64,000 bases of DNA from Pseudobutyrivibrio ruminis CF1b (GTDB lineage: Bacteria; Bacillota; Clostridia; Lachnospirales; Lachnospiraceae): the NCBI RefSeq assembly GCF_000424005.1, contig NZ_AUJB01000004.1, positions 27,590 through 91,589 of the forward strand, in the 5' to 3' direction. Within the stretch, counting starts at the first letter, position 1, and each line of letters starts with the position of its first letter. The position numbers were made by a program, and so were the translations under genes. Shown here piece by piece: positions 1 through 8,717 of the stretch. The notes beneath the pieces are model-generated. The model saw only the letters and a list, made by a program, of their open reading frames with translations, was not told the DNA's origin and made no database searches.

Positions 1-500
1 GCTGTCTTGATCATATGGTAATCATTGTATGCATCCCAAAGAGCATCCTTAACCATTGTATCTACTAAAGCACCCTGGCTGTTTGATGGCCATGTCATTC
101 TATAACCATAACGACCATTTGGAAGTGCGAATGGAGCTAATGACATGTTCTCCATACCACCTGCTACTACTACGTCTGCATCACCTGCAATGATCATCTG
201 TGCAGCCTGGTTAACACAGTTAAGACCAGAACCACAAACAACGTTTGTTGTAACTGCTGTTGTCTCGTTTGGAAGACCAGCCTTGATAGCTGCCTGACGA
301 GCAACGTTCTGTCCTAAACCAGCCTGGATAACGCATCCCATGTATACGTGCTCTACGTCCTCTGGCTTGATACCAGCTCTCTTAACTGCTTCCTTAATAA
401 CGATAGCACCTAAGTCTGCTGCTGGAGTGTTGCTAAGTGATCCGCCCATTGTACCAATGGCTGTTCTACATGCGCTAGCAATAACTACTTTTTTTCCCAT
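1..500 (-). CDS. thlA: Acetyl-CoA C-acetyltransferase (thiolase), N-terminal part, cut by window edge
   Basis: Thiolase condenses two acetyl-CoA into acetoacetyl-CoA, the first step towards butyryl-CoA in the cytoplasm. The first 166 residues are visible and begin [16 protein letters not shown], the usual thiolase start. The nucleophile motif [12 protein letters not shown] follows, then [15 protein letters not shown], both typical of biosynthetic thiolases. The ATG at 498-500 is preceded by an AAAGGAGAAAG ribosome site. The C-terminal half lies outside the window. Two Rex-like palindromes sit upstream, which fits redox control of a butyrate-pathway gene. The product class is very secure; the choice of thl over atoB as a name is convention. 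Confidence 0.93.
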   Translation of the reverse strand, partial: MGKKVVIASACRTAIGTMGGSLSNTPAADLGAIVIKEAVKRAGIKPEDVEHVYMGCVIQAGLGQNVARQAAIKAGLPNETTAVTTNVVCGSGLNCVNQAAQMIIAGDADVVVAGGMENMSLAPFALPNGRYGYRMTWPSNSQGALVDTMVKDALWDAYNDYHMIKT

Positions 501-628
501 GTTTTCTTTCTCCTTTTTAAGAAATACTTTTTTGTTTGTTTTTCGGTGGATTGATGTAATTACTTTTAAATATCTGAACACCGTTTATTCACAATTTGTG
601 CATGTTGTACAATTTAGCATGTTTCAAA

Positions 629-646
629 CTGTTAATTTTTTAACGA
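629..646. promoter_or_regulatory. Rex-like operator upstream of thiolase
   Basis: CTGTTAATTTTTTAACGA matches 12 of the 14 fixed positions of the Rex consensus TTGTTAANNNNTTAACAA. It lies about 130 nt upstream of the thiolase start. Rex is the NADH-sensing repressor known to control thl-crt-bcd genes in clostridia. No rex gene is in the window, so binding is inferred from sequence. Confidence 0.55.
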
Positions 647-800
647 GCTCGGACAAAAAAAATAAACCTCAATCTGCCGCCGTTGGTAAAATGTTACCAT
701 AAACGAGACACAATTTCAAACAAAATATTTCACAGAATAATCACATCAGAAGTCGTTTTCAGATAATAACAATTCTTTTCGTTCAATTCTCACACTCCGC

Positions 801-818
801 TTGTTAAATAATTGTCAA
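801..818. promoter_or_regulatory. Second Rex-like palindrome
   Basis: TTGTTAAATAATTGTCAA keeps a perfect left half and five of seven bases of the right half of the Rex consensus. It lies about 300 nt upstream of the thiolase start. Apart from this site, the 629-646 site and the terminator at 843-871, the 421 nt gap at 501-921 is AT-rich and shows no gene that I can support. Confidence 0.35.
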
Positions 819-835
819 AAAACCTTGATTTTACG

Positions 836-871
836 CAAAAATGGAAACCGCAGTATATATCTACGGTTTCC
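836..871 (-). terminator. Rho-independent terminator of the beta-propeller gene
   Basis: GGAAACCG (843-850) pairs with CGGTTTCC (864-871). On the minus strand the stem is followed by a T-rich run. It lies 50 nt past the stop of the leftward gene at 922. Confidence 0.75.
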
Positions 872-921
872 AAATTGTGTCTATACGTATAAAAATTTTA
901 GTTAAATTCTTAACAAGCTTT

Positions 922-1923
922 TTAGAACCCTACTGCTGTAAATCTATAAGTATAGAGATTTTCGCTCCATGAACCGATTTCATCAGCTGTGGATACATAT
1001 AAAATTCTGGATGCAAGTCTTCCTGCCCCATCTCTTGAGAAGCAGCCATTGTGGTTTCTCGCATGACCTGTAGTTTCTGCACCAATAAGTGCTATCCTTT
1101 CCCAGCCTATGCCTTCAAGGGAATCCAGTGTACCGTTCCAAGGAGCCATATATACTGATTGTTGCGCTGAAATGAAATTCAACGCTCCACCAGGGAATGG
1201 ATGTGTATCACAGGTCATATAAATAGCATCATCTGTAAAAGCGAAATCCGCGTTACTAATGAAGTCATAGCTGCAGGTGATGTGTTTCTTGCCCAGATGC
1301 TGTACATTGCCTAAATCGCTGCAATCCAACTGCTCTACGTATGTGGTGGTCTGAGATGAGGTACCACTGGTATAGAACAGATAAATCACGCCATTATAAT
1401 TAATCAAAGATGGCTGGCCCACGCCCCAGTGTCCATCTCGAATAGCTTCCACTACACGTCCTGTCTTACGCCAGGTCTGCAGGTTGTTTGATACTGCAAA
1501 TCCCACTTCATTTGCAGTACAGTCATATGTGGCACAACCAAGATATGCCATCAGATATCTATAGTTCTTTCCCTGGAAAACAAAGTCACCTTCCACAACA
1601 GATGGATCGCATACCTGTACTGAATCCCAGGCTCCTGCCGTAGTAGACATTACTTTAGTTTCATTAAAGCATATGCCATCCTTTACCTCTCCTGGAGTTG
1701 CCTGGTTAGAGCAATACAGTACCAGGCCGTTTATGCAGGTAGGGCAATACTTATAGATTCCCTGCATTGCCAAAGGTACGGCGTCTTCCTTGATTTGGAG
1801 AAGATAGGCTGAATCAAAATAGCTTTTGATACCTCCTACCAAACTGAAAACAATGATACTTGCAATTAGAGTACCGCTTAAGAAAGGTCTTAGATTTTTC
1901 TTTGTAAAATATTTATTCCACAT
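922..1923 (-). CDS. Membrane-anchored five-bladed beta-propeller (GH43/GH32-like) protein
   Basis: A 333-residue protein with a basic N-terminus and one hydrophobic segment at about residues 14-33, so probably anchored with the rest outside the cell. The remainder has the look of the glycoside hydrolase family 43/32/68 propeller: repeated short blades with motifs such as GHWGVGQPSLINYNGVIYLFY, AYLGC and FAFTDDAIYM. It contains many cysteines (for example CPTCINGLVLYC and CATYDC), unusual for a secreted glycosidase. Start ATG with AGGAGG ten bases upstream. It is monocistronic, between two terminators, and adjoins the polysaccharide cluster. A role in trimming surface glycans is an inference; catalytic acids cannot be assigned by eye. 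Confidence 0.6.
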   Translation of the reverse strand: MWNKYFTKKNLRPFLSGTLIASIIVFSLVGGIKSYFDSAYLLQIKEDAVPLAMQGIYKYCPTCINGLVLYCSNQATPGEVKDGICFNETKVMSTTAGAWDSVQVCDPSVVEGDFVFQGKNYRYLMAYLGCATYDCTANEVGFAVSNNLQTWRKTGRVVEAIRDGHWGVGQPSLINYNGVIYLFYTSGTSSQTTTYVEQLDCSDLGNVQHLGKKHITCSYDFISNADFAFTDDAIYMTCDTHPFPGGALNFISAQQSVYMAPWNGTLDSLEGIGWERIALIGAETTGHARNHNGCFSRDGAGRLASRILYVSTADEIGSWSENLYTYRFTAVGF

Positions 1924-2111
1924 AGCCTGTTCCTCCTAAACTGCAGGGGGATAAATAATAGTTCTTTTACAAAGAATATCACGTGAAATGGCTTAAATAC
2001 GGAAGTTCACAGTAGTTATACCAAAGATTAACCTTCTATTAATAGAAATTTAACAGAACTTTCAGAATTGCTATTTTTTTGTTGCATTCTTGCCGAAATG
2101 TCCTGTTTTAT

Positions 2112-2148
2112 ATAAAAAACACCATGTGTCTGATTTGACACATGGTGT
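2112..2148 (-). terminator. Terminator of the polysaccharide operon
   Basis: A perfect 12 bp stem, ACACCATGTGTC (2119-2130) with GACACATGGTGT (2137-2148), is followed on the minus strand by a T run. It lies ten bases past the last gene of the 2,158-18,814 cluster. Confidence 0.88.
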
Positions 2149-2157
2149 AGCTAAATC

Positions 2158-4278
2158 TTAAACAACATTTGGTTCCAATTTAAACCTGTCACGAATTGCC
2201 TTAAGATATATTTCTTTATTTCCTGATGCTGCAAGCAGAGGTGCATATGCATCTCTACCGCTGATTGCATAAAGCTGCTTGTATGAGCCATCCTCTGGTG
2301 AACCAAAAGAGGCAATGTAATCTTTACAGAAATCAAAAATACCCTGCTGAGTTTCTTTTATTCCATCAAGATTATCATCATAGTTTCCAAAGTCATATCC
2401 TATTGAGCCGTTCTCAAGTAATTTAAATCCCTTGAACTGCTTTGTTGGCGAACCAAGAATTAACTCCCAAAAAACATTGTAGTCTTTAGCTGGGTCATGC
2501 TTTTTAAGCAGGTCACGGTTAAAGCTCTGTGAATAGAGATAAGCGTTCATTACACCTGTCTGTAAGAATGTCTCTGTCTGGTATGGCTCAGCATTATGAA
2601 CAGTGTTAGTACCTGCAATCATACCAATGATATCGCATGGAATATTCCACTTTTCACGGCACAGGCGACGAATAGCTATAGCACCACTGCCTGCCCATCC
2701 AATATCAACGAGAAGAGCCTTCTGTGAGCCTTCAAGCATCTTCTCATAGTACTTTCTTGCAGCCTTGTCTCTTTGCTGATAAAGAGCAATGATTCTGTTG
2801 GCATTCTCTTCAAGGAATACTCTTACAACTTCCACATTTTTAACTGTAAGCTCATCATCAAGGTGAAGTTTAATCTTTCTTCCTTCTTTGCCAATCAGGT
2901 CTACTTTTCTATTACCTATGGTATAGCCTTCAATTTTATCAGCCAAAGAATCCAATTCCATGGAAGATAATATTTCAGAAAGCTTATAATCCTGATTTAC
3001 CTTGTGGTAAAGGAATCGACGGAAATAATCGTTTTTATCCAAATCGAAAGTAAGGATAGTGGCTGCTTTTCTTGACCAATAAGCATACTCCAACTTCCCT
3101 GCTTTCTTTTCTTCTGGATACATCATTTCGTATACCTGCATTAAGGTATCTCCATCACGTGATAAGAAAAGAAGCTTGTCGATGTTGTAAAGCTTTGCAT
3201 ATTCATGAATATGAGAGCAATAGCCCATGGCGAAAAGTCCACCGTAAATATATCCATACTCATATTCCATGGATGCAGGCTTTGCATCTGCTGCTGAATA
3301 GATACGATTATTTACAACACCTCTGTATGCACCACCGATGATTGGTGACATATCGTAAGTACGATATAACAAAGCGTTTCTATTTACATTTGGATAATAG
3401 AGAGTCTTAAATCCGTTCTTCTCAGCCATCTTAATATCACTGTGAGTGTTATCTCCCACGTGGATATAAGAAAGGTCCTCTCCCATCTTTTTCTTTACTA
3501 CTTCGTAAAGACGACCATCACTTTTGCTCTTGTGATATTCGTTAGAAACAAAAATGTTTTCATAACCTGTATAGCCGTTTTTCTCAAGCATTTTAAAAAG
3601 GAAATCCTTTGTCAAATACATATCTGATGTGATAACGATACGCTTACCCATTTTTTTTAGTCTTTTGAAAACCTCTAACATAAATGGATTAGCATAGCAA
3701 AGATCGTACTCTAATTCTTCCTCGATAGACTTTCCTTTAGCTGCGTCAAGACCTGTGATATTGTACATACGGTTCCAGATATCATCTAAATCGATTTCAT
3801 AATCAACATATTTCTTTTGCTTTTTTAACTTATCAGCTCTGATTAATCTTGCCTCAAATTCAGCACGGGCTCTAAGATCCTTAAAGTTAAGGAAATCCAA
3901 TTTACAACCAATCAGATAAAACAAATCTGCTGGCTCTGAAAATGGTCTAAATATGAGTGTGTCGAATATATCAAATGAGATGATGTCATACCCCGAAAGC
4001 TTTTCCACAAACTTATCAACTGATATATATGGGAATTCCTTTCTGAAATGTGCCATCTCAGAAGATTTATATTCGATATTCTTGTACTCAAAAATCTTAG
4101 TTTTATCATCTTTACCAAGGAAATGCATAAATAAAAAGTAATATGCAAAATTTAGCCACATTAGATATAAGTATGACAAAATCTTCTTGAGACCTGTAGC
4201 ACCATCATGCATGGCATGATATTTATTTTTAATTCCAGGATGTTTATTAACCAGGAATACGTATATTTGTAGCCTCAT
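2158..4278 (-). CDS. HAD-superfamily protein of surface-polysaccharide clusters (COG5610-like)
   Basis: A 706-residue protein. Residues about 95-300 form a HAD hydrolase domain: motif I SFDIFDTL, motif II ITSDMYL and the C-terminal acidic motif HVGDNTHSD are all visible. The C-terminal 400 residues are a separate domain with LLFLSRDG and ALLVDIGWAGSGA. The same two signatures recur in the 458-residue protein at 14,200, so the two are paralogous over that part. Proteins of this type are found in capsule and rhamnan clusters, where they are suspected to process or transfer sugar phosphates; the activity is not established. The ATG at 4278 has an AAGGGG ribosome site and overlaps the preceding gene by 32 nt. 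Last gene of the operon. Confidence 0.7.
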   Translation of the reverse strand: MRLQIYVFLVNKHPGIKNKYHAMHDGATGLKKILSYLYLMWLNFAYYFLFMHFLGKDDKTKIFEYKNIEYKSSEMAHFRKEFPYISVDKFVEKLSGYDIISFDIFDTLIFRPFSEPADLFYLIGCKLDFLNFKDLRARAEFEARLIRADKLKKQKKYVDYEIDLDDIWNRMYNITGLDAAKGKSIEEELEYDLCYANPFMLEVFKRLKKMGKRIVITSDMYLTKDFLFKMLEKNGYTGYENIFVSNEYHKSKSDGRLYEVVKKKMGEDLSYIHVGDNTHSDIKMAEKNGFKTLYYPNVNRNALLYRTYDMSPIIGGAYRGVVNNRIYSAADAKPASMEYEYGYIYGGLFAMGYCSHIHEYAKLYNIDKLLFLSRDGDTLMQVYEMMYPEEKKAGKLEYAYWSRKAATILTFDLDKNDYFRRFLYHKVNQDYKLSEILSSMELDSLADKIEGYTIGNRKVDLIGKEGRKIKLHLDDELTVKNVEVVRVFLEENANRIIALYQQRDKAARKYYEKMLEGSQKALLVDIGWAGSGAIAIRRLCREKWNIPCDIIGMIAGTNTVHNAEPYQTETFLQTGVMNAYLYSQSFNRDLLKKHDPAKDYNVFWELILGSPTKQFKGFKLLENGSIGYDFGNYDDNLDGIKETQQGIFDFCKDYIASFGSPEDGSYKQLYAISGRDAYAPLLAASGNKEIYLKAIRDRFKLEPNVV

Positions 4279-5320
4279 TTTTACCCCTTAATTTTTCGTA
4301 ACTATTTATCACGGATGTATATCTAAATTTCATCTTTAGTGCAACATATCTCCATAAGAATTTATTCTTTATCTCAACATTCTTATGCTCCTTAGATATA
4401 TGCTTATGCCAGAAAGCAGAATTTACATGACAGAACCACCTTGCCCCTTTCATGAAATCTCTCATTGCACAAATAAGCATGTATTCATTGTAGTAATCAT
4501 GGTTGATGTGAAATTCTGTAATGTCATCCTTCCATCTTTTATACTCAGCTTCATATCCTGCTTCATATCCATACATTGCATTTATAATTCGACTATTTCT
4601 CCAGTCATAATAAGAGATTACAGGTGTCTGTCTGGTAGCAAAAATCTCATGCCAAACCTGAACACCATCTGCTATAACTGGTTGTTTGCCACATCTAAGT
4701 CCATATTCTACGTCATCGCAATGGATGAAGAATGGAAGTATATTATTCTTCGCACAAAAAGAATACGGATAGCAACAAAACCACCAGCCACCGTATTCAG
4801 CGCCATCGCTATTATTCATATCTATTCTGTTTTCTGGAATAGACATATCTAGATGAAATCCTATGTGACCTACTTCGCCACCATTCCAATATTCAGCCGC
4901 AGTCCATTGAATATTTGGTATATCCATTCTGAACATTCTACCTGCAATGGGATGATTCTTTTTATCCTCTGGCAGGTTTTCTATAGTCTCATACAGCCTC
5001 TCAAAAAGATCGTCTTTAAAAGTAACATCATCATCCATAAAGACAACATGGGAGAAGTCAGATTTTGATTTTCTGACTTCCACCAGGCCTCTTTGGAATC
5101 CACCGGAACCACCGGAGTTTTTGTTATAAAAGACATGTATAAAATCGCTCTCTTCTATACGGATTTCAGAAGCGTTATCTACTATAAACACCTCCAAACA
5201 TCCGTAGTACTTAGATGACTTCTCAAAAAAGCTAGTTCCGAGAATCATTTCAATATTTCTTTTTAAATATTCTTCTCTCTTATAAGTAGTAATAATGAGA
5301 GCAATTTTAATAGAACTCAT
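4247..5320 (-). CDS. GlfT2-like galactofuranosyltransferase (GT2)
   Basis: A 357-residue GT-A glycosyltransferase. The N-terminus IKIALIITTYKREEYL, the nucleotide-sugar motif VFMDDDV and the downstream WHEIF and YYDWRNSRI motifs match the GlfT2-type branch that adds galactofuranose from UDP-Galf. The neighbour immediately upstream is UDP-galactopyranose mutase, which makes that donor and strongly supports the assignment. The ATG at 5320 begins MSSIKIAL; an in-frame TTG at 5341 would extend it by seven residues into the glf gene and is less likely. No membrane segment is visible, so it probably acts at the inner face of the membrane. Confidence 0.8.
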   Translation of the reverse strand: MSSIKIALIITTYKREEYLKRNIEMILGTSFFEKSSKYYGCLEVFIVDNASEIRIEESDFIHVFYNKNSGGSGGFQRGLVEVRKSKSDFSHVVFMDDDVTFKDDLFERLYETIENLPEDKKNHPIAGRMFRMDIPNIQWTAAEYWNGGEVGHIGFHLDMSIPENRIDMNNSDGAEYGGWWFCCYPYSFCAKNNILPFFIHCDDVEYGLRCGKQPVIADGVQVWHEIFATRQTPVISYYDWRNSRIINAMYGYEAGYEAEYKRWKDDITEFHINHDYYNEYMLICAMRDFMKGARWFCHVNSAFWHKHISKEHKNVEIKNKFLWRYVALKMKFRYTSVINSYEKLRGKNEATNIRIPG

Positions 5321-5321
5321 C

Positions 5322-6434
5322 TTATAATTCTTTCTCTGCAAACTTTAATGCTGAATCAATTACAGCATCCATATCGTAATACTTATACTCACCTAAACGT
5401 CCACCGAAGAGAACCTTCTCTTCCTTATCAGCAAGCTCCTTATACTGCTCGTATAGCTTGCCATTCTTCTCGTCATTAACTGGATAATATGGCTCATCAC
5501 CAGGCTTCCACTCTGAGCTGTACTCACGGCTGATGATAGTCTTAGGAATGTCATTTCCTTCATCATCCTTACCAAATTCAAACCACTTGTGCTCGATAAT
5601 TCTAGTCCATGGAGTCTCGGCATCTGTGTAATTTACAGCAGCATTTCCCTGGAAGTTTGGCTTATCAAGTGTCTCGTTCTCAAATCTAACTGAACGATAC
5701 TCTAAAGTTCCAAGCTTGAAATCGAAGTATGCATCGATAGGACCAGTGTAAACTACCTTCTCTGCAAGAGCATCAAGCTCAGCCTTGTTCTCAAAGTAAT
5801 CTGTGTTGAGACGAACCTCGATACCATCAAGCATGTTCTCAACCATCTTTGTGTAGCCACCTACTGGAATACCCTGATAAAGAGCATTGAAGTAGTTGTT
5901 ATCAAAAGTAAGTCTTACAGGAAGTCTCTTGATAATGAATGCTGGAAGCTCTGTACAAGGACGGCCCCACTGCTTCTGAGTGTAACCCTTGATAAGCTTC
6001 TCATAGATATCTGTACCAACAAGTGAGATAGCCTGCTCCTCAAGGTTCTTAGGCTCTGTGATACCAGCCTCTTTTCTCTGCTCTTCAATTTTAGCAGCAG
6101 CCTCTTCAGGAGTAACTACTCCCCACATCTTATTGAAGGTATACATGTTGAATGGAAGAGAATAAAGCTCTCCATGATAATTTGCTACAGGTGAGTTTGT
6201 GAAACGATTGAATGTAGCAAACTTAGTAACATAATCCCAAACATGCTTCATGTTTGTATGGAAGATATGTGCACCATATTTATGCACATGAATTCCCTCA
6301 ATCTTTTCTGTATAAACGTTACCTGCAATGTTAGGTCTCTTATCGATAACAAGAACCTTCTTACCTGCGTCTGTTGCCTGTCTTGCGAATACGGCTCCAA
6401 AAAGACCTGAGCCTACAATTAAATAATCGTACAT
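5322..6434 (-). CDS. glf: UDP-galactopyranose mutase
   Basis: A 370-residue flavoenzyme that interconverts UDP-galactopyranose and UDP-galactofuranose. The N-terminal FAD-binding motif YLIVGSGLFGAVFARQA is followed by VLVIDKRPNIAGNVYTE and the conserved GAHIFHT and GYTQKQWGRP segments. Length and order match the bacterial Glf family end to end. It sits between the pyruvyl-transferase fusion and the GlfT2-like gene, so galactofuranose is very probably a component of the polymer made by this cluster. Confidence 0.96.
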   Translation of the reverse strand: MYDYLIVGSGLFGAVFARQATDAGKKVLVIDKRPNIAGNVYTEKIEGIHVHKYGAHIFHTNMKHVWDYVTKFATFNRFTNSPVANYHGELYSLPFNMYTFNKMWGVVTPEEAAAKIEEQRKEAGITEPKNLEEQAISLVGTDIYEKLIKGYTQKQWGRPCTELPAFIIKRLPVRLTFDNNYFNALYQGIPVGGYTKMVENMLDGIEVRLNTDYFENKAELDALAEKVVYTGPIDAYFDFKLGTLEYRSVRFENETLDKPNFQGNAAVNYTDAETPWTRIIEHKWFEFGKDDEGNDIPKTIISREYSSEWKPGDEPYYPVNDEKNGKLYEQYKELADKEEKVLFGGRLGEYKYYDMDAVIDSALKFAEKEL

Positions 6435-6446
6435 TGTCTTACACTC

Positions 6447-8690
6447 CTATCTGTTTTTTAATTCTGCTACTTCTTTCTCTAAAGCCTCAATACGTCGAAG
6501 CATTGTGTACATTGGTGTCTCTGGCTTAGCTGGTCGCTTCATGGCATCTTCCATCCATGTGATTCCGCGATTAATCTCGTATGAAAGCTTTTCGTTAACA
6601 GGTGCATAATCAATGTCAGCAAGTGCAACTACATCTTCTACTCCCTGCTTTGGAAGAGAAATGATTCTTTCATTTAATCCTAACAATCCACCTACAGTAG
6701 TAAATCTATCTAAACCTCTAGCTACATTTCCGATTGCAACGTAGTTTCTGTTGTATTTGATTGCAAGGCAAACACCGTGGTGCGAATCTGTAAACATATA
6801 TTCGCAATTACGAATTGCATTTACAAAATCTTCTACTGAAGCCTCATCTATTATTCTTCCAAGAGGCCACTTTGCTCTTGTATCCTTTGCTTCACGCATC
6901 CCTAAGATTGTAACAATCTCTAAGTTACGTTCCTTGGCAATTCTTTCTGCAATCTTAATCTTCTCGTCTGTTGGATCAAGAACATAACAGAAGAGATATT
7001 TCTCTGGTAAATCTTTTACTTCAGACTGGTCAGCTAAATCGTCATATACCTGCTGATCAACCCAGAAAATAGGATCGATAATCTGCTGTGCGTCAATACC
7101 AAATACTTCATTACAAATATCTACACCACTTGTTTCTCGAACGCTGACTGCATCAAAGCGATCAAGTAAAACTGATGCCTGTAATCTCATATCAGGATTG
7201 CTAGAATATCTTCCTGCACCAAATGAAGGGGCACAAGCTATTTTCTTCTTTCCTGACGCAACAAAGTCTAAGAAGAATGTGTAACCAACAAGGTTTGTTG
7301 TAATTTCTGTCCACATCTGATCAGAACCAAGCATGAATGCATCACAGAAATGATTCATCTCGTGCATGTGTTCTTTATCTCTCTTATTAGCAATGCGGAA
7401 ATGCTTACCAATAAATTCTTCTACCTTCTTTGTATCATCATCCCAAGGTGTTCCATCTAACTTAGGAATAGGAATGAAGATTGATGCCTTGCCCATGCTT
7501 TCTAACTGCTTAGCTAATGCATAGTAAGTTAATGCACTACCATAGTTAGATGCAAACCACCATCCAACAATACCGAAGTCCCATCTTCTTCCACGGCCAT
7601 ACCATAAAGCCTTGTGGTATCCCATCTCGTCTAAGTGTGAGAAGAAGAACTTTCTTGCTGGGCTCTGCTTCTGTGGGAAATTGATATTTCCGTTATATTT
7701 TCTTATCTCCTCAAGTGGTATTTCTTCACAAAGAGTGACAATATTCTTTAATTCAGTCTGAATTTGGTTAAATACATCTTTTCCCTTTTCAGAATTAACA
7801 AGAACTAAAGATGTTCCAATACCGTCGTTATAGTCCTTATTAATGCGAGCAACCTGCCAAGCATCACCCATTGTAATGTCTGATACTCTCTCTGCACATG
7901 CGTATGCACAATGAGCACAATTATCGCGATTGATAACACCCTCAAGGAATCCGTTATACCAGAAACATTCATTGTATGGCTGCTTCTTCACTGAGCCGTC
8001 CTTAAAATATGCAACAGCTGGTGTAGACCACTTGTAGAAATTCTTATCTCTGAAATCAAGCTTTTTAAGCTCTTTTCCTTCAGTAAATTCATCGAGCCAA
8101 GACTCGTATGCCTTAACTGAATTTGCTGCATGGCAAATAAAATCAACTAATAATAAGTTGTCGTATTCCTTACCAAGATAAGTTCTTAATCCAGCGATTT
8201 CGCATGGAGTGCCAGTGTAAAGAACCTGACGACCAGCATCTAATAATTCCTTAGCTTCTTTGTATGTTTCTTTTGTCTCACAAAATACATACTTAGAACC
8301 TCTCATAGGAGCAATTTCATCAATAGTCTCAGCCTTTGTCATGTATACGCTTTTATAGCCTTCAGAGTATACTGCTCCAAAAACAGCACCGCCCTGACCA
8401 ATTACATAAGTAGCTAATAAAGAGAATAATCCGCCTGATGAGCTAACCTCTCTGATTTGCTGAGTAGCCATAAATGCATACGCCTTAGGTGTAGGATACT
8501 TTTCTAGTGGATGTACAACCTGACATGCATTTGAACACTTTCCGCAATTAATACAAGCTTCTGTTACAACTGGATATAAGAAACCATCAGCATCATACTC
8601 CAACTTGATGGCATCTACAGGACATGCAACTTTACATGCCCCACAACCAGTACAATCCGTTCTATTTACATTAATAATTGATTTATCCAT
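6447..8690 (-). CDS. Ferredoxin/FrhB-type and polysaccharide pyruvyl transferase fusion
   Basis: A 747-residue multidomain protein. Residues 12-60 hold two 4Fe-4S motifs, CTGCGACKVACP and CINCGKCSNACQ. Residues about 80-370 resemble the coenzyme F420 hydrogenase beta subunit family (SSGGLFSLLATY, YTGTPCEIAGLR, CAHCAYACAERVSDITMGD). From about 375 a polysaccharide pyruvyl transferase domain begins (GIVGWWFASNYGSALTYYAL, ending with the FTDSHHGVCLAI region). The last 20 residues form a short coiled coil. Pyruvyl transferases put ketal-pyruvate on sugars, giving an acidic polymer. What the redox half does in such fusions is not known to me; no F420 pathway is visible here. Confidence 0.82.
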   Translation of the reverse strand: MDKSIINVNRTDCTGCGACKVACPVDAIKLEYDADGFLYPVVTEACINCGKCSNACQVVHPLEKYPTPKAYAFMATQQIREVSSSGGLFSLLATYVIGQGGAVFGAVYSEGYKSVYMTKAETIDEIAPMRGSKYVFCETKETYKEAKELLDAGRQVLYTGTPCEIAGLRTYLGKEYDNLLLVDFICHAANSVKAYESWLDEFTEGKELKKLDFRDKNFYKWSTPAVAYFKDGSVKKQPYNECFWYNGFLEGVINRDNCAHCAYACAERVSDITMGDAWQVARINKDYNDGIGTSLVLVNSEKGKDVFNQIQTELKNIVTLCEEIPLEEIRKYNGNINFPQKQSPARKFFFSHLDEMGYHKALWYGRGRRWDFGIVGWWFASNYGSALTYYALAKQLESMGKASIFIPIPKLDGTPWDDDTKKVEEFIGKHFRIANKRDKEHMHEMNHFCDAFMLGSDQMWTEITTNLVGYTFFLDFVASGKKKIACAPSFGAGRYSSNPDMRLQASVLLDRFDAVSVRETSGVDICNEVFGIDAQQIIDPIFWVDQQVYDDLADQSEVKDLPEKYLFCYVLDPTDEKIKIAERIAKERNLEIVTILGMREAKDTRAKWPLGRIIDEASVEDFVNAIRNCEYMFTDSHHGVCLAIKYNRNYVAIGNVARGLDRFTTVGGLLGLNERIISLPKQGVEDVVALADIDYAPVNEKLSYEINRGITWMEDAMKRPAKPETPMYTMLRRIEALEKEVAELKNR

Positions 8691-8717
8691 TCTTATAATT
8701 CCAATTCCAATCTATAT

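Noticed and set aside
340..702. Rightward 120-codon ORF over the thiolase start
   Set aside because: It runs antisense through the well-supported thiolase N-terminus and its operator region, with no ribosome site; a shadow.
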